Source: Microbacterium amylolyticum
Lineage (GTDB): Bacteria; Actinomycetota; Actinomycetes; Actinomycetales; Microbacteriaceae
Assembly: GCF_011046975.1 (NCBI RefSeq)
Contig: NZ_CP049253.1
Location: 1,798,001 to 1,862,000, forward strand
DNA: 64,000 bases
Direction: 5' to 3'
This document shows positions 1 through 8,611 of this stretch, piece after piece. The notes beneath the pieces are model-generated. The model was not told the origin of the DNA and did no database searches. It saw nothing but the letters and a program-made list of their open reading frames with translations. Position 1 is the first letter of the stretch. Each line of letters begins with the position of its first letter. Made by a program: the position numbers and the translations under genes.

Positions 1-1
1 C

Positions 2-238
2 CCGGGCACGCTCATCGAGCTGCGCAAGCTCGGCCGGACCCTGACACAGCGCGCCACCGACATCCTCGCGTTCTTCGACCATCCCGGCACCTCCAACGGA
101 CCCACCGAGGCCATCAATGGGCGACTCGAGCACCTCCGCACCTCCGCACTCCGCTTCCGCAACATCACCCACTACATCGCTCGGAGTCTGCTCGAAACCG
201 GCGGATTCACATCCGCACTACACCCTCGATTGCGATGA
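2..238 (+). CDS. ISL3-family transposase, C-terminal part (cut by window edge)
   Basis: This is an open frame from the window edge to a TGA, giving 79 residues of the transposase catalytic C-terminus. It carries DILAFFDHPGTSNG followed by a GRLEHLR stretch, and closely matches the translation of the partial transposase at about 54.4-54.9 kb. The stop codon lies in a GATGAGCC sequence that also ends the 54.9 kb copy, so the element's terminal repeat probably overlaps the end of the gene. The 5' part lies outside the window, so it cannot be judged intact or broken. Confidence 0.8.
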   Translation, partial: PGTLIELRKLGRTLTQRATDILAFFDHPGTSNGPTEAINGRLEHLRTSALRFRNITHYIARSLLETGGFTSALHPRLR

Positions 239-317
239 GCCCGTTTCGCATCGCGCAGGAGGTCTACGGCGATGACGCGTGAACGGACGCATGCGCGAAT
301 GGCCTACTGTGGTGCGC

Positions 318-995
318 ATGCGTGAGATCCGCGATCTGGACACCGTCGAACTAATTCTTGAGGCGCAGGGAGTGCTGGATGCGATCCGTGGCCCCGAAAG
401 GGTTGTGGATGCAGGAACGTTGCGTGCCCTGCAGCAGGCAGGGAACTATGCCGTCGGGTTCTTCGACGAGGGGCGGATGATCGGCGCGTCTGTGGCCTTC
501 TTCGGCGCTCCGGCAACGCGATCAATGCACTCGCACATCACGGCGCTGCTGCCGGAGTTCCGCGGACGCGGCTGGGGACGAGAGCTCAAGGAACACCAGC
601 GCCAGTGGGCGCTGAGCAAGGGCGTCGGGAACATCACCTGGACGTTCGATCCGCTCGTTGCGCGCAACGCGCACTTCTTCCTGACCGTGCTCGGCGCGCG
701 GGTGACCGACTACGTCGTCAACCAATACGGCATCTTCGGCGGCGGCGACGCGGGTGATGAGTCCGACCGGCTCGATGTGAAGTGGAAGCTGGCCGAAATC
801 GCTGCGCCTCCTGCGCCCGAGGACGTTGTGGAAACGCTCGAGATCCCCGACAACGTCGAAGACATGCGTGAGACCGACCCCGCGATGGCACACGAGTGGC
901 GGATGCGTGTTCGCCGCGAAATGGGTGTTCTCAGCAACCGCGGCCTCGTGATCGCCGGATTCGACCCTGAGCGCGGCTACCTCTTCACGTCGTAA
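318..995 (+). CDS. GNAT-type acetyltransferase (COG3375-like)
   Basis: A predicted acetyl-CoA-dependent N-acyltransferase of unknown substrate. The core GNAT pattern is visible as a strand (GRMIGASVAFFG) followed by an acetyl-CoA-loop-like stretch (LPEFRGRGWGRELKEHQ). A second conserved block (TWTFDPLVARNAHFFLTVLGA) is typical of the COG3375 group. I chose the ATG at 318 because the domain begins directly there (MREIRDLD). An in-frame GTG at 279 would add 13 poorly conserved residues, and an AGGAGG at 257 is too far from it. It sits alone between an IS end and a degraded region. Confidence 0.75.
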   Translation: MREIRDLDTVELILEAQGVLDAIRGPERVVDAGTLRALQQAGNYAVGFFDEGRMIGASVAFFGAPATRSMHSHITALLPEFRGRGWGRELKEHQRQWALSKGVGNITWTFDPLVARNAHFFLTVLGARVTDYVVNQYGIFGGGDAGDESDRLDVKWKLAEIAAPPAPEDVVETLEIPDNVEDMRETDPAMAHEWRMRVRREMGVLSNRGLVIAGFDPERGYLFTS

Positions 996-1037
996 CGTCT
1001 CTCGGCCTCGCGGTGGTGCGTATGTACCCTGGGCCGC

Positions 1038-1242
1038 ATGACGACGATCGGTGACGACTGGATTCCGCATCGACGTAGCTCCGACCGGGAGCTCGTCGGG
1101 TGGGTCCGCCGGTCGGGTGCTGGTGAAGACGGATGACTTCGGCGCGATCGACGTGCCATATGAGCTCATTGAGCTCCCGTGGCCGCCGCCCGCGACCCTT
1201 CGTGCGCTCACGGCGGACGACCACGCCGCGCCCTGGCGCTGA
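1038..1242 (+). pseudogene. Remnant of a small conserved hypothetical gene
   Basis: From the ATG at 1038 one frame reads MTTIGDDWIPHRRSSDRELV and stops after about 32 codons. A second frame, open to 1242, then reads GRVLVKTDDFGAIDVPYELI and ends after a proline-rich WPPP stretch. The two halves look like the start and end of one protein, with the middle lost and the frame shifted. The family assignment is from memory of similar hypothetical proteins in this bacterial family and is not secure. The segment is too short and broken to encode a functional product. Confidence 0.4.
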
Positions 1243-1256
1243 TCGCCGCGGGCGCG

Positions 1257-1424
1257 CTACTGCGGTAGTGCGTCGAAGAGAACGCGCGGATCGGGGGCGT
1301 CCGCCGGGGTTTGGATGGCGATGGCATCGGCGTCCTCGGCGGCGCGGACCATCGGCCGCAGATCTTCGGGAGGCGACTCTGGACGGAAGATGACACCAAC
1401 GGTGGGCGAAGCTGTCTCGGTCAT
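1257..1424 (-). pseudogene. LLM-class oxidoreductase reduced to 55 residues by in-frame internal deletion
   Basis: The minus strand encodes a 55-residue open frame. The first 33 or so residues ([20 protein letters not shown]) are a typical N-terminus of a luciferase-like flavin/F420 oxidoreductase of roughly 300 residues. The last 20 ([18 protein letters not shown]) resemble the C-terminal helix region of the same family. The catalytic barrel between them is absent, so an in-frame deletion of most of the gene is the simplest explanation. It is read towards the preceding relic and away from glyS. Confidence 0.5.
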
Positions 1425-1526
1425 GCCGCCACCCTGCCGTACACATCCGAGGTGTATGTGATCTCCGCTCAGGCGTCACCACTAGAATTGCCCGGATCCC
1501 GCAACCTCGCGACCATAGGAGCCACC

Positions 1527-2909
1527 GTGGCCGAACAGTCCCGCCTTGACAAGGTCATCGCCCTCGCCCGCCACCGCGGGTTCGTTTTTCAAGCGGGTGA
1601 GATCTACGGCGGTTCTCGCTCCGCCTGGGACTACGGCCCCCTCGGCACCGAGCTGAAGGAGAACATCCGTCGCCAGTGGTGGCAGACGTTCGTGCGCGGC
1701 CGCGGCGACATGGTGGGCCTGGACAGCTCGATTGTGCTTCCCAGCAAGGTGTGGGAAGCGTCGGGCCACGTCGGCACGTTCAACGATGAGGTCGTCGAAT
1801 CGACCACCACCCACAAGCGGTACCGCGCCGATCACCTCTGGGAGAGGTTCCAGGAGAAGCACGGACGTGACCCTGAGGGCTGGCACGAGATCCCCAACCC
1901 GGACACGGGCGAGCGCGGCGCATGGACCGAGCCCCGCAAGTTCTCCGGCCTGGTCAAGAGCTACCTGGGTGTCGTCGACGATGCCTCGGGTCTGCACTAT
2001 CTGCGCCCCGAGACGGCGCAGGGTATCTTCACGAACTTCGCGAACGTCGTCACCGCCGCTCGCAAGAAGCCGCCGTTCGGTATCGGGCAGGTGGGTAAGG
2101 CCTTCCGCAACGAGGTCACGCCCGGAAACTTCATTTTCCGTACCCGCGAGTTCGAGCAGATGGAGATCGAGTTCTTCACGGCGCCCGACGAGGCACCCGA
2201 GTGGTTCGATCACTGGGTCGAGGCCTGCTGGAACTGGTTCGTTGACCTGGGCATCAACCCCGACAACATGCGCCGCCTGGACGTGCCCGACGGCGAGCGC
2301 GCGCACTACTCCGACCGCACGATCGATGTTGAGTACAACTTCGGTTTCGTCGGCGGCGGATGGGGCGAGCTGATGGGTGTGGCCAACCGCACCGATTTCG
2401 ACCTCAAGAATCACATCGAGCACTCGGGCGCCAACCTGCACTACTTCGACCAGGCCTCTGGCGAGAAGTACGTCCCGTATGTGATCGAGCCCTCCTTCGG
2501 CCTGACGCGTTCGATGATGGCGTTCCTCGTCGATGCGTACACGGAGGAGGAAGTGCCCAACGCCAAGGGCGGTACCGACAAGCGCACCGTCCTGAAGCTC
2601 GACCCGCGTTTGGCGCCGACGAAGATCGCCGTGTTGCCGCTCAGCCGTAACGAGAAGCTGTCGCCGCTTGCCCGCAAGGTCGCGGCCGATCTGCGCGGTT
2701 CGTGGAATGTGGACTTCGACGATGCCGGCGCGATCGGTCGCCGCTACCGCCGTCAGGACGAGATCGGAACGCCGCTGTGCGTCACGGTCGACTTCGACAG
2801 CCTTGACGACAACGCCGTCACTGTGCGTGACCGCGACACGATGTCGCAGGAGCGCGTGTCCCTCGATACGCTCTACGGTTACCTGGCCGAGCGCCTTCGC
2901 GGAGCGTAG
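1527..2909 (+). CDS. glyS: Glycine--tRNA ligase (single-chain, class II)
   Basis: A cytoplasmic enzyme that charges tRNA-Gly with glycine using ATP. The 460-residue product has the dimeric bacterial/eukaryotic-type GlyRS length. It begins [20 protein letters not shown] and contains the class II core: YDYGPLG-like [19 protein letters not shown] (motif 1), [20 protein letters not shown] (motif 2) and [14 protein letters not shown] (motif 3). The C-terminal anticodon-binding domain follows ([17 protein letters not shown]). I chose the GTG at 1527 because AGGAGCC lies just upstream and the family N-terminus begins there. The open frame extends further upstream without family similarity. Confidence 0.96.
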   Translation: MAEQSRLDKVIALARHRGFVFQAGEIYGGSRSAWDYGPLGTELKENIRRQWWQTFVRGRGDMVGLDSSIVLPSKVWEASGHVGTFNDEVVESTTTHKRYRADHLWERFQEKHGRDPEGWHEIPNPDTGERGAWTEPRKFSGLVKSYLGVVDDASGLHYLRPETAQGIFTNFANVVTAARKKPPFGIGQVGKAFRNEVTPGNFIFRTREFEQMEIEFFTAPDEAPEWFDHWVEACWNWFVDLGINPDNMRRLDVPDGERAHYSDRTIDVEYNFGFVGGGWGELMGVANRTDFDLKNHIEHSGANLHYFDQASGEKYVPYVIEPSFGLTRSMMAFLVDAYTEEEVPNAKGGTDKRTVLKLDPRLAPTKIAVLPLSRNEKLSPLARKVAADLRGSWNVDFDDAGAIGRRYRRQDEIGTPLCVTVDFDSLDDNAVTVRDRDTMSQERVSLDTLYGYLAERLRGA

Positions 2910-2927
2910 TTCTCTGCGCTGACGTTC

Positions 2928-2975
2928 CGCGTGCGGCCCCGCTCTTTCCGTCTGGGGAGTGCGGGGCCGCACGCG
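2928..2975. terminator. Hairpin after glyS
   Basis: A perfect 15-base inverted repeat (CGCGTGCGGCCCCGC at 2928-2942 and its complement at 2961-2975) with an 18-base loop starts 19 bases after the glyS stop. It has no clear T-tract. Confidence 0.6.
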
Positions 2976-3014
2976 TGAGAGGACCTGTGGGGTTGGAGCG
3001 CCTACGCTCGCTCC

Positions 3015-3245
3015 ATGCGCCGACTTCTTCTTGCCAGTGCCGCGGTCATCGTTGTTCTGGCGGGGCTCACGACGCATGTCTTCGCGCCGACCGGATTCGT
3101 CAGCGATGCCACCGGTGACTTGCTGTACGCCGTTCTCATCTCTCTCCTTGTCGCGTTCATCGCGCCGCGGTGGGCATTGACGCGCTCATTCGCCGCTCTC
3201 GCTTGCGCGTTGCCCGAACACCCCGGCCGTCAGCGTCCGATATGA
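3015..3245 (+). pseudogene. DUF2809-like membrane protein, 3' end lost
   Basis: The first 60 or so residues look like the start of the small DUF2809 membrane family. There is a hydrophobic segment (LLLASAAVIVVLAGL), then FAPTGFVSDATGDLLYAVLISLLVAFIAPRW. Family members usually run on for about another 60 residues. Here the frame continues only into sequence that overlaps the 3' end of the convergent DUF1801 gene. The last 12 residues (PEHPGRQRPI) are antisense to that gene and unlike a membrane protein. I read it as a truncated gene, although a shortened expressed protein cannot be excluded. Confidence 0.5.
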
Positions 3246-3599
3246 CCGCGCGATGACTCGGCGGAGCGCCGCGGTGTCGCACACATCGAGATCCTTCACG
3301 TACAGGCAACCGACGCCCGACGTGTGCGGACCGAAATGCGCCAGCTCCTCTGCGTGCGCGTCGACGCCGTCCATGAGGTAGATGGTCGTCGCAGGCTTGC
3401 GCGGCGCGAACCCGGTAGCCGGAGCGTCGCCTTCGCGGCCCGAGGCATAGCGGTAGTGGTAGGTGCCGAAACCGATGATGGATCCCGTCAGAATGGGTTT
3501 CTCCCCCGTGACCTCCGCCATGAGCGCGAGGAGCGTTTCGGCGTCTCGCTTTCTCTTGGCGGGTGTGACCTGAGCAATGAACTCCGCGATGTCCTCCAT
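3186..3599 (-). CDS. DUF1801 domain protein
   Basis: A 137-residue cytoplasmic protein of the DUF1801 / YdhG-like family. It is compact and alpha/beta, and its function is not established. Typical elements are the N-terminal helix (AKRKRDAETLLALMAEVTG), GFGTYHYRYASGREGD, then GFAPRKPATTIYLMDG, and a C-terminal stretch with GVGCLYVKDLDVCD. Length matches the family. It faces the truncated DUF2809 gene and overlaps its last 60 bases, which fits that gene having lost its own 3' end. Confidence 0.8.
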   Translation of the reverse strand: MEDIAEFIAQVTPAKRKRDAETLLALMAEVTGEKPILTGSIIGFGTYHYRYASGREGDAPATGFAPRKPATTIYLMDGVDAHAEELAHFGPHTSGVGCLYVKDLDVCDTAALRRVIARSYRTLTAGVFGQRASESGE

Positions 3600-3691
3600 G
3601 CAGCTCAGTATCCGCCTTGTGGGCGCGATGCGGGGTACAAAAGCGGACGATCCCCCTCGTGCGCGGCCGCAACGACCCGTAGGATCGGGTC

Positions 3692-4678
3692 ATGAAGCTC
3701 AGTGTGGAGCGACGGGTAGGCCGAGACGTTCTCGAGTGGCTGCTCGAGACGGATCCCGCCCTGCGCTGGCAGGTGGAACGCGATCTCGCGGATGCTCCGG
3801 AGCACGTGTGGCGTGAGACGCGAGAGCGCACCGCACACGAGGGATACGGTGCGCGGCTTCTGGCGTTGCAGGACGACGATGGGCAGTGGTCAGGTGGCGC
3901 CTCCGTTCCCGCTCCGGGATCCGCGGGTGCTCCCGAACCGGGAGATCCCGAGCGTGCCTGGACCGCCACGACGTGGGCGCTGAACGCCTTGCGGCAGTGG
4001 GGCGTTCCAGTGGCTGCGCTCGGTGATACGGCGGACCGGCTCGAGAAAAACTGTCGCTGGGAATACGGCGACATGCCCTTCTGGGTGGGGGAAATCGACG
4101 TCTGCAACAACGCCTTTACGCTGTCAAACGGTGTGTGGCTGGGGCGGGATATGTCCGACCTCGCGCAGTGGTTCGTCGAGCACCAGGTCGCCGAGGGCGG
4201 CTGGAACTGCGACTGGGTGGAGGGATCCACGCGCGCATCCGTGCACTCCACGCTGAACGCTCTCGTCGGTCTCCTTGACGTCGAGCGCAAGACCGGTGGC
4301 ACCGATGCGATCCGCGCCGCACGAGCCGCAGCGGAGGACTATCTGCTGCAGCGGGCGCTGACGTACCGTGCGTCCACGGGCGAGCCGATTGTCCGGGACG
4401 CGGACCACTTCACGTACCCGGTGCGGTGGCGGTACTCGCTTCTGCGGGCGCTCGACTATTTCCGCGCGGCGAACCGCTACGAGGGAGGTGACCATGCAGG
4501 GCGCTTAGGAGACGCAATCGACATCGTCGAGTCGCTGCGGCAACCCGACGGGCGTTGGCTGCAGGGTCCCGTCGAGCCCGGGCGCGTGTGGTTCACGGTG
4601 GACGTGCCGGAGGGGCAGGCGTCGCCGTGGCTGACGTTCTATGCGCTCCGCATCCTGCGGTGGTGGGACGAGGTGTGA
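3692..4678 (+). CDS. Squalene-cyclase / prenyltransferase-repeat-like protein
   Basis: A 328-residue predicted cytoplasmic protein built of alpha/alpha-barrel repeats, as in terpene cyclases and prenyltransferases. Repeat-like stretches are ALQDDDGQWSGGA, FVEHQVAEGGWNCDW and SLRQPDGRWLQGP, each ending in a G-W type turn. It lacks a clear DXDD cyclase motif and is about half the length of a true squalene-hopene cyclase, so I would not assign a cyclisation reaction. No terpene genes lie next to it. Similar stand-alone proteins are common in actinobacteria with unknown function. Confidence 0.65.
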   Translation: MKLSVERRVGRDVLEWLLETDPALRWQVERDLADAPEHVWRETRERTAHEGYGARLLALQDDDGQWSGGASVPAPGSAGAPEPGDPERAWTATTWALNALRQWGVPVAALGDTADRLEKNCRWEYGDMPFWVGEIDVCNNAFTLSNGVWLGRDMSDLAQWFVEHQVAEGGWNCDWVEGSTRASVHSTLNALVGLLDVERKTGGTDAIRAARAAAEDYLLQRALTYRASTGEPIVRDADHFTYPVRWRYSLLRALDYFRAANRYEGGDHAGRLGDAIDIVESLRQPDGRWLQGPVEPGRVWFTVDVPEGQASPWLTFYALRILRWWDEV

Positions 4679-4779
4679 TGGCCGGGCGGGCTGTGATCGC
4701 GCTGCGACCGACAACGGAAAGGCAACGTCGCTAATCCGAGAGGGAGATTGTCTCTGAGCGGGGGTGATGCCTGAATCGA

Positions 4780-5040
4780 TCACAGCAAGACATCGTTCGT
4801 GATGTCGTGGAACTCGAGGTGGAGCGTGGGGACATCGATCCGTGTGGCAATGCGCCGCTGCAGGTTGATCGTGAGAGACCCTGCGAGGTCAGGGTGCTCG
4901 CGTCCGAGAAGGTGGACCCGTATTTCCTCATCAGTCTTCTCGGCACCGACCATTTCGTACAGGTCGTGACGCCGACCCCAGATGGGGAGCGAGAGTGGAA
5001 ACGCGACCCGTGGCCTGGGGCGATGTGTACCCCCGACGTG
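4780..5040 (-). pseudogene. Unrecognised coding fragment downstream of hemA
   Basis: The minus-strand frame ending at 4780 reads naturally for about 75 residues (for example LYEMVGAEKTDEEIRVHLLG and INLQRRIATRIDVPTLHLEF). Upstream of about 5040 it continues only as an out-of-frame shadow of hemA. No convincing start codon precedes it; the nearest ATG would give about 46 residues. It looks like the 3' end of a gene whose front has been lost. I do not recognise the family. The opposite strand is also open here (4807-5229), so strand assignment is uncertain. Confidence 0.3.
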
Positions 5041-5053
5041 CTCCGAAGCCGAC

Positions 5054-6340
5054 TTAGCCTGCGTGCAGCTGGTGCGCGGGGCACTCCGCGGGAGGGGCGG
5101 CTGATGCGAAGGCGGGGCGGGCATCGATGCCGAAGAGGGTTTCGATGGCGTCGAAGACCTCGGCGGCACGTCCTTCGATGGCGGCCTCCTGGGCGCGAAC
5201 CGTCGGCGTGTGCAGGAGCATGCCGGTGAAGTGGCGCAGGGCCTGCTCGATGTTCGGGTCGCCACTCTTGTCGCGGGCCAGCTCGCGTTCCAGCACCTCG
5301 AAGACGTGCTTACGGAGGGCGACGACGGCGGGCTGAGCGGTCTGCTGGCGGCCCTTCGCGAGGTACTTTTCGGCGGCGTCGCGCACGATCTCACGCGCGG
5401 CGTCGGTGGCCTGAAGCTCTTCCAGCGGCGCGTGCAGGCGGATCGTTTCGAGATCGAGCAGGGTGACGCCGGTGACCTCTGCCACATCGGGGTCGACGTT
5501 GCGGGGGAGCCCCAGGTCGATCACCAGCGAGCGGCGATCGTATCCGCCGGCGCGCAGCACCTTGGCGTTCACAACCGGCTCTTCGCGCGACGTACAGGTG
5601 ATGACGATGTCGACGTTCGCGGCCGTTGCGGGGAAGTTCTCATCCGAGACCTGCGCGAGGCCATGTTTTGTGGCGAACTGGGCGCGGCCGGAGGGGGAGT
5701 ACACCTGGATCTCGGCAACGCCGCGATCGCGCACGGCGGCAAGAGTTGCTGCCGCGTAGGCGCCGGTTCCCACGAGGAGTACGCGAATCTCGGACCAGTC
5801 GGCAATGCGGCTATCGGCGAGATCGAGGGCGAGGCGTACCAGCGATCGGCCGGCTCTGCCGAGCGCCGTGGAGTTCTTCACGGACTTCTGCGTTTCGGTT
5901 GCGCGCTGGAACAGGCGCTCAAGCTCGCTGGACGCCGTTCCGGTCTGCCGGGCTTCGTCGAGTGCGCGGCGCACCTGTCCGCCGATCTCGCCCTCGCCGA
6001 CAACAACCGATTCCAGCCCGGACGCCACGGAGAAGAGGTGCTCGGCAACCTTGGCCCCGGTCTTGACCTCGTACGATCCCGTCAGTTCTTCTGCGGCGAC
6101 GCCCGTTGCGCGGGCGATGGCATCGCGGGCGACGGCCACGCCGGAATCGTGCGCAGCGGCGGCGGGCTGATTGATGTCGATGTACGCCTCGAAACGGTTG
6201 CAGGTGGACAGCACAACGGCGCCGTCGACGCTGTCGTGCGCCTGTGCGATCAGAGGAGCAACGGGGTTTGTGTGCGCGCTCAACCGTTCGAGGAGCTCGA
6301 AAGGGGCGGTCTTGTGACTCGCGGACACACACAGCAGCAC
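5054..6340 (-). CDS. hemA: Glutamyl-tRNA reductase
   Basis: The first committed step of C5 tetrapyrrole synthesis: NADPH reduction of glutamyl-tRNA(Glu) to glutamate-1-semialdehyde, which HemL then uses. The 428-residue product has the N-terminal catalytic block with the nucleophilic cysteine (STCNRFEAY, Cys47). It also has the GEGEIGGQVRRA stretch and an NADPH-binding domain with VLLVGTGAYAAATL. A C-terminal dimerisation helix (LRHFTGMLLHTP) completes it. It is divergent from the AI-2E-type permease gene and from the rest of the hem genes on the plus strand, so hemA probably has its own promoter in the 100-base gap. Confidence 0.95.
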   Translation of the reverse strand: MLLCVSASHKTAPFELLERLSAHTNPVAPLIAQAHDSVDGAVVLSTCNRFEAYIDINQPAAAAHDSGVAVARDAIARATGVAAEELTGSYEVKTGAKVAEHLFSVASGLESVVVGEGEIGGQVRRALDEARQTGTASSELERLFQRATETQKSVKNSTALGRAGRSLVRLALDLADSRIADWSEIRVLLVGTGAYAAATLAAVRDRGVAEIQVYSPSGRAQFATKHGLAQVSDENFPATAANVDIVITCTSREEPVVNAKVLRAGGYDRRSLVIDLGLPRNVDPDVAEVTGVTLLDLETIRLHAPLEELQATDAAREIVRDAAEKYLAKGRQQTAQPAVVALRKHVFEVLERELARDKSGDPNIEQALRHFTGMLLHTPTVRAQEAAIEGRAAEVFDAIETLFGIDARPAFASAAPPAECPAHQLHAG

Positions 6341-6443
6341 ACCGTGATTCTACATCCCGTCGAAACCAGATCTGAATGATTCCAGAAAAGGAAGGGCGCC
6401 CTTGCCGAGTCGGATTGTCGGCGGCTTGCCCTACATTGGCCGA

Positions 6444-7529
6444 ATGACGCCTGAACGAACCGCGGGCCCCGCCATGCCGCCCGTGATCCGCGTACTCGTG
6501 GTGGTTGCGGCCGTTATCGCCGTTCTCGCGGGGCTGTGGGTCACACGCGGAATCTTCGGGCCCCTCGCGCTCGCGGCCATTATCGTCATCATTTGCTATC
6601 CGATCGGGCCGGCAATCGTGAAGCGCGGAGCACCGCGCTGGGCCGGGGCAACGGCGGTCATCCTGCTGTCGTATCTCGTTCTCGCCGTGCTGGCTGCTCT
6701 GATGACGTGGGCGATCATGGAGTTCATCCGCCTGGTCACCGACCTCGCGCCCGAGTTCACGCGGATGACGCAGGATGTCTACGCGTGGATGGTGGACCTG
6801 GGAGTCGAAGCGGTCATCGGCAGCGAGGTCACGTCGATCTTCAGCGCGTCGAACATCATCGGCTATGTCACCGCGCTCTCCTCCAGCGCCTTCAGCATCA
6901 CGATCGCTTTCTTCTTCGTTCTGGCCTACGTGATCTTCATGGGCGTCGACTCGGCACGCTACGCGCGTGCCGAGGAAGCCTTCGGTGCCCGCGTGCGGCC
7001 GATCCTGCAGAGGATGCGTGCCTACTGCTCCAGCGTGCGGCGGTACTTCGTTGTCAACGCATCGTTCGGATTCGTCACCGCGATCATCGATGGCGTTGCT
7101 CTGTACCTGCTCGACATTCCCGCCCCGGTCGTCTGGGCGATTTTGTCGTTCGTGACGAACTTCATCCCGAACATCGGCTTCGTTTTGGGGGTTGCGCCGC
7201 CGGCGATCCTGGCCCTCGTTGTCGGAGACTGGGTCACGATGGTCGCGGTTCTCGCCATCTACTGCGTTGCCAACGTCACGCTGCAGGTCTTGATCCAGCC
7301 GAAGTTCATCTCCGATGCCGTTGGTCTGAGCCTCACGCTGAGCTTTTTCTCGGTGATCTTCTGGACAACGGTCCTCGGTCCGCTTGGCGCCATTCTCTCC
7401 ATTCCGCTCACGCTTCTGGGGCGCGCGCTGATTTTGGAGTCCGACCCGTCGACGTCCTGGCTGAGATGGCTCTCCGGCGATGAACAGGCAGCCGACAGCC
7501 CGCTGAAACCCCGTTCCCGCTGGGCATAA
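6444..7529 (+). CDS. AI-2E family (TqsA/YdiK-like) membrane transporter
   Basis: A 361-residue polytopic inner-membrane protein of the PF01594 family. Family members have been linked to AI-2 export, ion/proton antiport or other small-molecule efflux, so the substrate is open. Hydrophobic segments include VIRVLVVVAAVIAVLAGLWV, FGPLALAAIIVIICYPIG and ATAVILLSYLVLAVLAALM, with a further cluster in the C-terminal half. The conserved loop block SFVTNFIPNIGFVLGVAPP is present. I chose the ATG at 6444; an upstream TTG would add 14 residues unlike a membrane N-terminus. It lies between hemA and hemE. Confidence 0.85.
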   Translation: MTPERTAGPAMPPVIRVLVVVAAVIAVLAGLWVTRGIFGPLALAAIIVIICYPIGPAIVKRGAPRWAGATAVILLSYLVLAVLAALMTWAIMEFIRLVTDLAPEFTRMTQDVYAWMVDLGVEAVIGSEVTSIFSASNIIGYVTALSSSAFSITIAFFFVLAYVIFMGVDSARYARAEEAFGARVRPILQRMRAYCSSVRRYFVVNASFGFVTAIIDGVALYLLDIPAPVVWAILSFVTNFIPNIGFVLGVAPPAILALVVGDWVTMVAVLAIYCVANVTLQVLIQPKFISDAVGLSLTLSFFSVIFWTTVLGPLGAILSIPLTLLGRALILESDPSTSWLRWLSGDEQAADSPLKPRSRWA

Positions 7530-7562
7530 CGCCGTCACAGGCGACGGTGCGAGGATGGGACT

Positions 7563-8600
7563 ATGGCTCTCCCCGACGCACCGCTGATCCGCGCCCTGCG
7601 CGGCGACCGACCCGCCACCACCCCGATCTGGTTCATGCGCCAGGCCGGAAGGTCACTGCCCGAGTATCGCGAGCTGCGCGTCGGAACGCAGATGCTTGAC
7701 GCCTGTCTCACGCCCTATCTGGCGGCGGAAATCACACTGCAGCCGGTGCGACGGCACGGCGTCGACGCGGGGATCTTTTTCAGCGACATCGTCGTTCCCG
7801 TGCTGCTGGCGGGGCTGGACGTGGAGATCGTCCCCGGCCGCGGTCCCGTTTTCGCGGATCCGATCCGCACGGCGGACGACGTCGCCCGCGTCACGAGCGT
7901 GTCTCCGCAGCTGGTCGCCGAGAAGTCGGAGCCGATCCGCGAGGCCGTGCGGCTTGCGGTGGCCGAGCTGGAGCAGTCGGGCAAGCCGCTCATCGGTTTT
8001 GCCGGAGCCCCCTTCACGCTCGCCGCCTATATGGTCGAGGGCGGTCCGTCCAAGGAACACCTGCGCGCTCGCGCGATGATGCATGCCGACCCCGACTCCT
8101 GGCACCGTCTCGCCTCCTGGCTGTCCGAGGTGTCGGCGACCTTCCTGGGCGCGCAGGTGGAAGCGGGCGCATCGGCCGTGCAGCTGTTCGACTCGTGGGC
8201 GGGTTCTCTCGCTCCGGCCGACTACCGAGAGTTCGTTGCGCCGCATTCGCAGCGCGCACTCGCCGGCATCACGGATGTGCCCCGTATCCACTTCGGCGTC
8301 GGAACAGGGCCGATTTTGGCGGACATGACGCTGGGGGGCACCGCTGACGCTGTTGGCGTTGACTGGCGCCTTCCGCTCGACGAGGCGGCCGCGATCGTCG
8401 GCCCCGACATCACGGTGCAAGGGAACATTGATCCCGCAATGCTGCAGGCGCCGTGGGACGTTCTCGAGGCGCACGTTCGTGACGTTGTTGCCCGCGGAAA
8501 GTCGGCGCGCGCTCACGTGGTGAACCTCGGTCATGGAGTTCCCCCCGAAACCGACCCGACGGTGCTCACCCGCATCGTTGAGCTCGTTCACTCGATCTAA
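7563..8600 (+). CDS. hemE: Uroporphyrinogen decarboxylase
   Basis: Decarboxylates the four acetate side chains of uroporphyrinogen III to give coproporphyrinogen III. The 345-residue length is normal. The N-terminal signature IWFMRQAGRSLPEYRELR and the second block IGFAGAPFTLAAYMVEGGPSK are intact, as is the C-terminal HVVNLGHGVPPETDP. It starts the forward hem transcription unit and ends 11 bases before cgoX, so the two are surely cotranscribed. Confidence 0.97.
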   Translation: MALPDAPLIRALRGDRPATTPIWFMRQAGRSLPEYRELRVGTQMLDACLTPYLAAEITLQPVRRHGVDAGIFFSDIVVPVLLAGLDVEIVPGRGPVFADPIRTADDVARVTSVSPQLVAEKSEPIREAVRLAVAELEQSGKPLIGFAGAPFTLAAYMVEGGPSKEHLRARAMMHADPDSWHRLASWLSEVSATFLGAQVEAGASAVQLFDSWAGSLAPADYREFVAPHSQRALAGITDVPRIHFGVGTGPILADMTLGGTADAVGVDWRLPLDEAAAIVGPDITVQGNIDPAMLQAPWDVLEAHVRDVVARGKSARAHVVNLGHGVPPETDPTVLTRIVELVHSI

Positions 8601-8611
8601 CGGGAGCTTCG

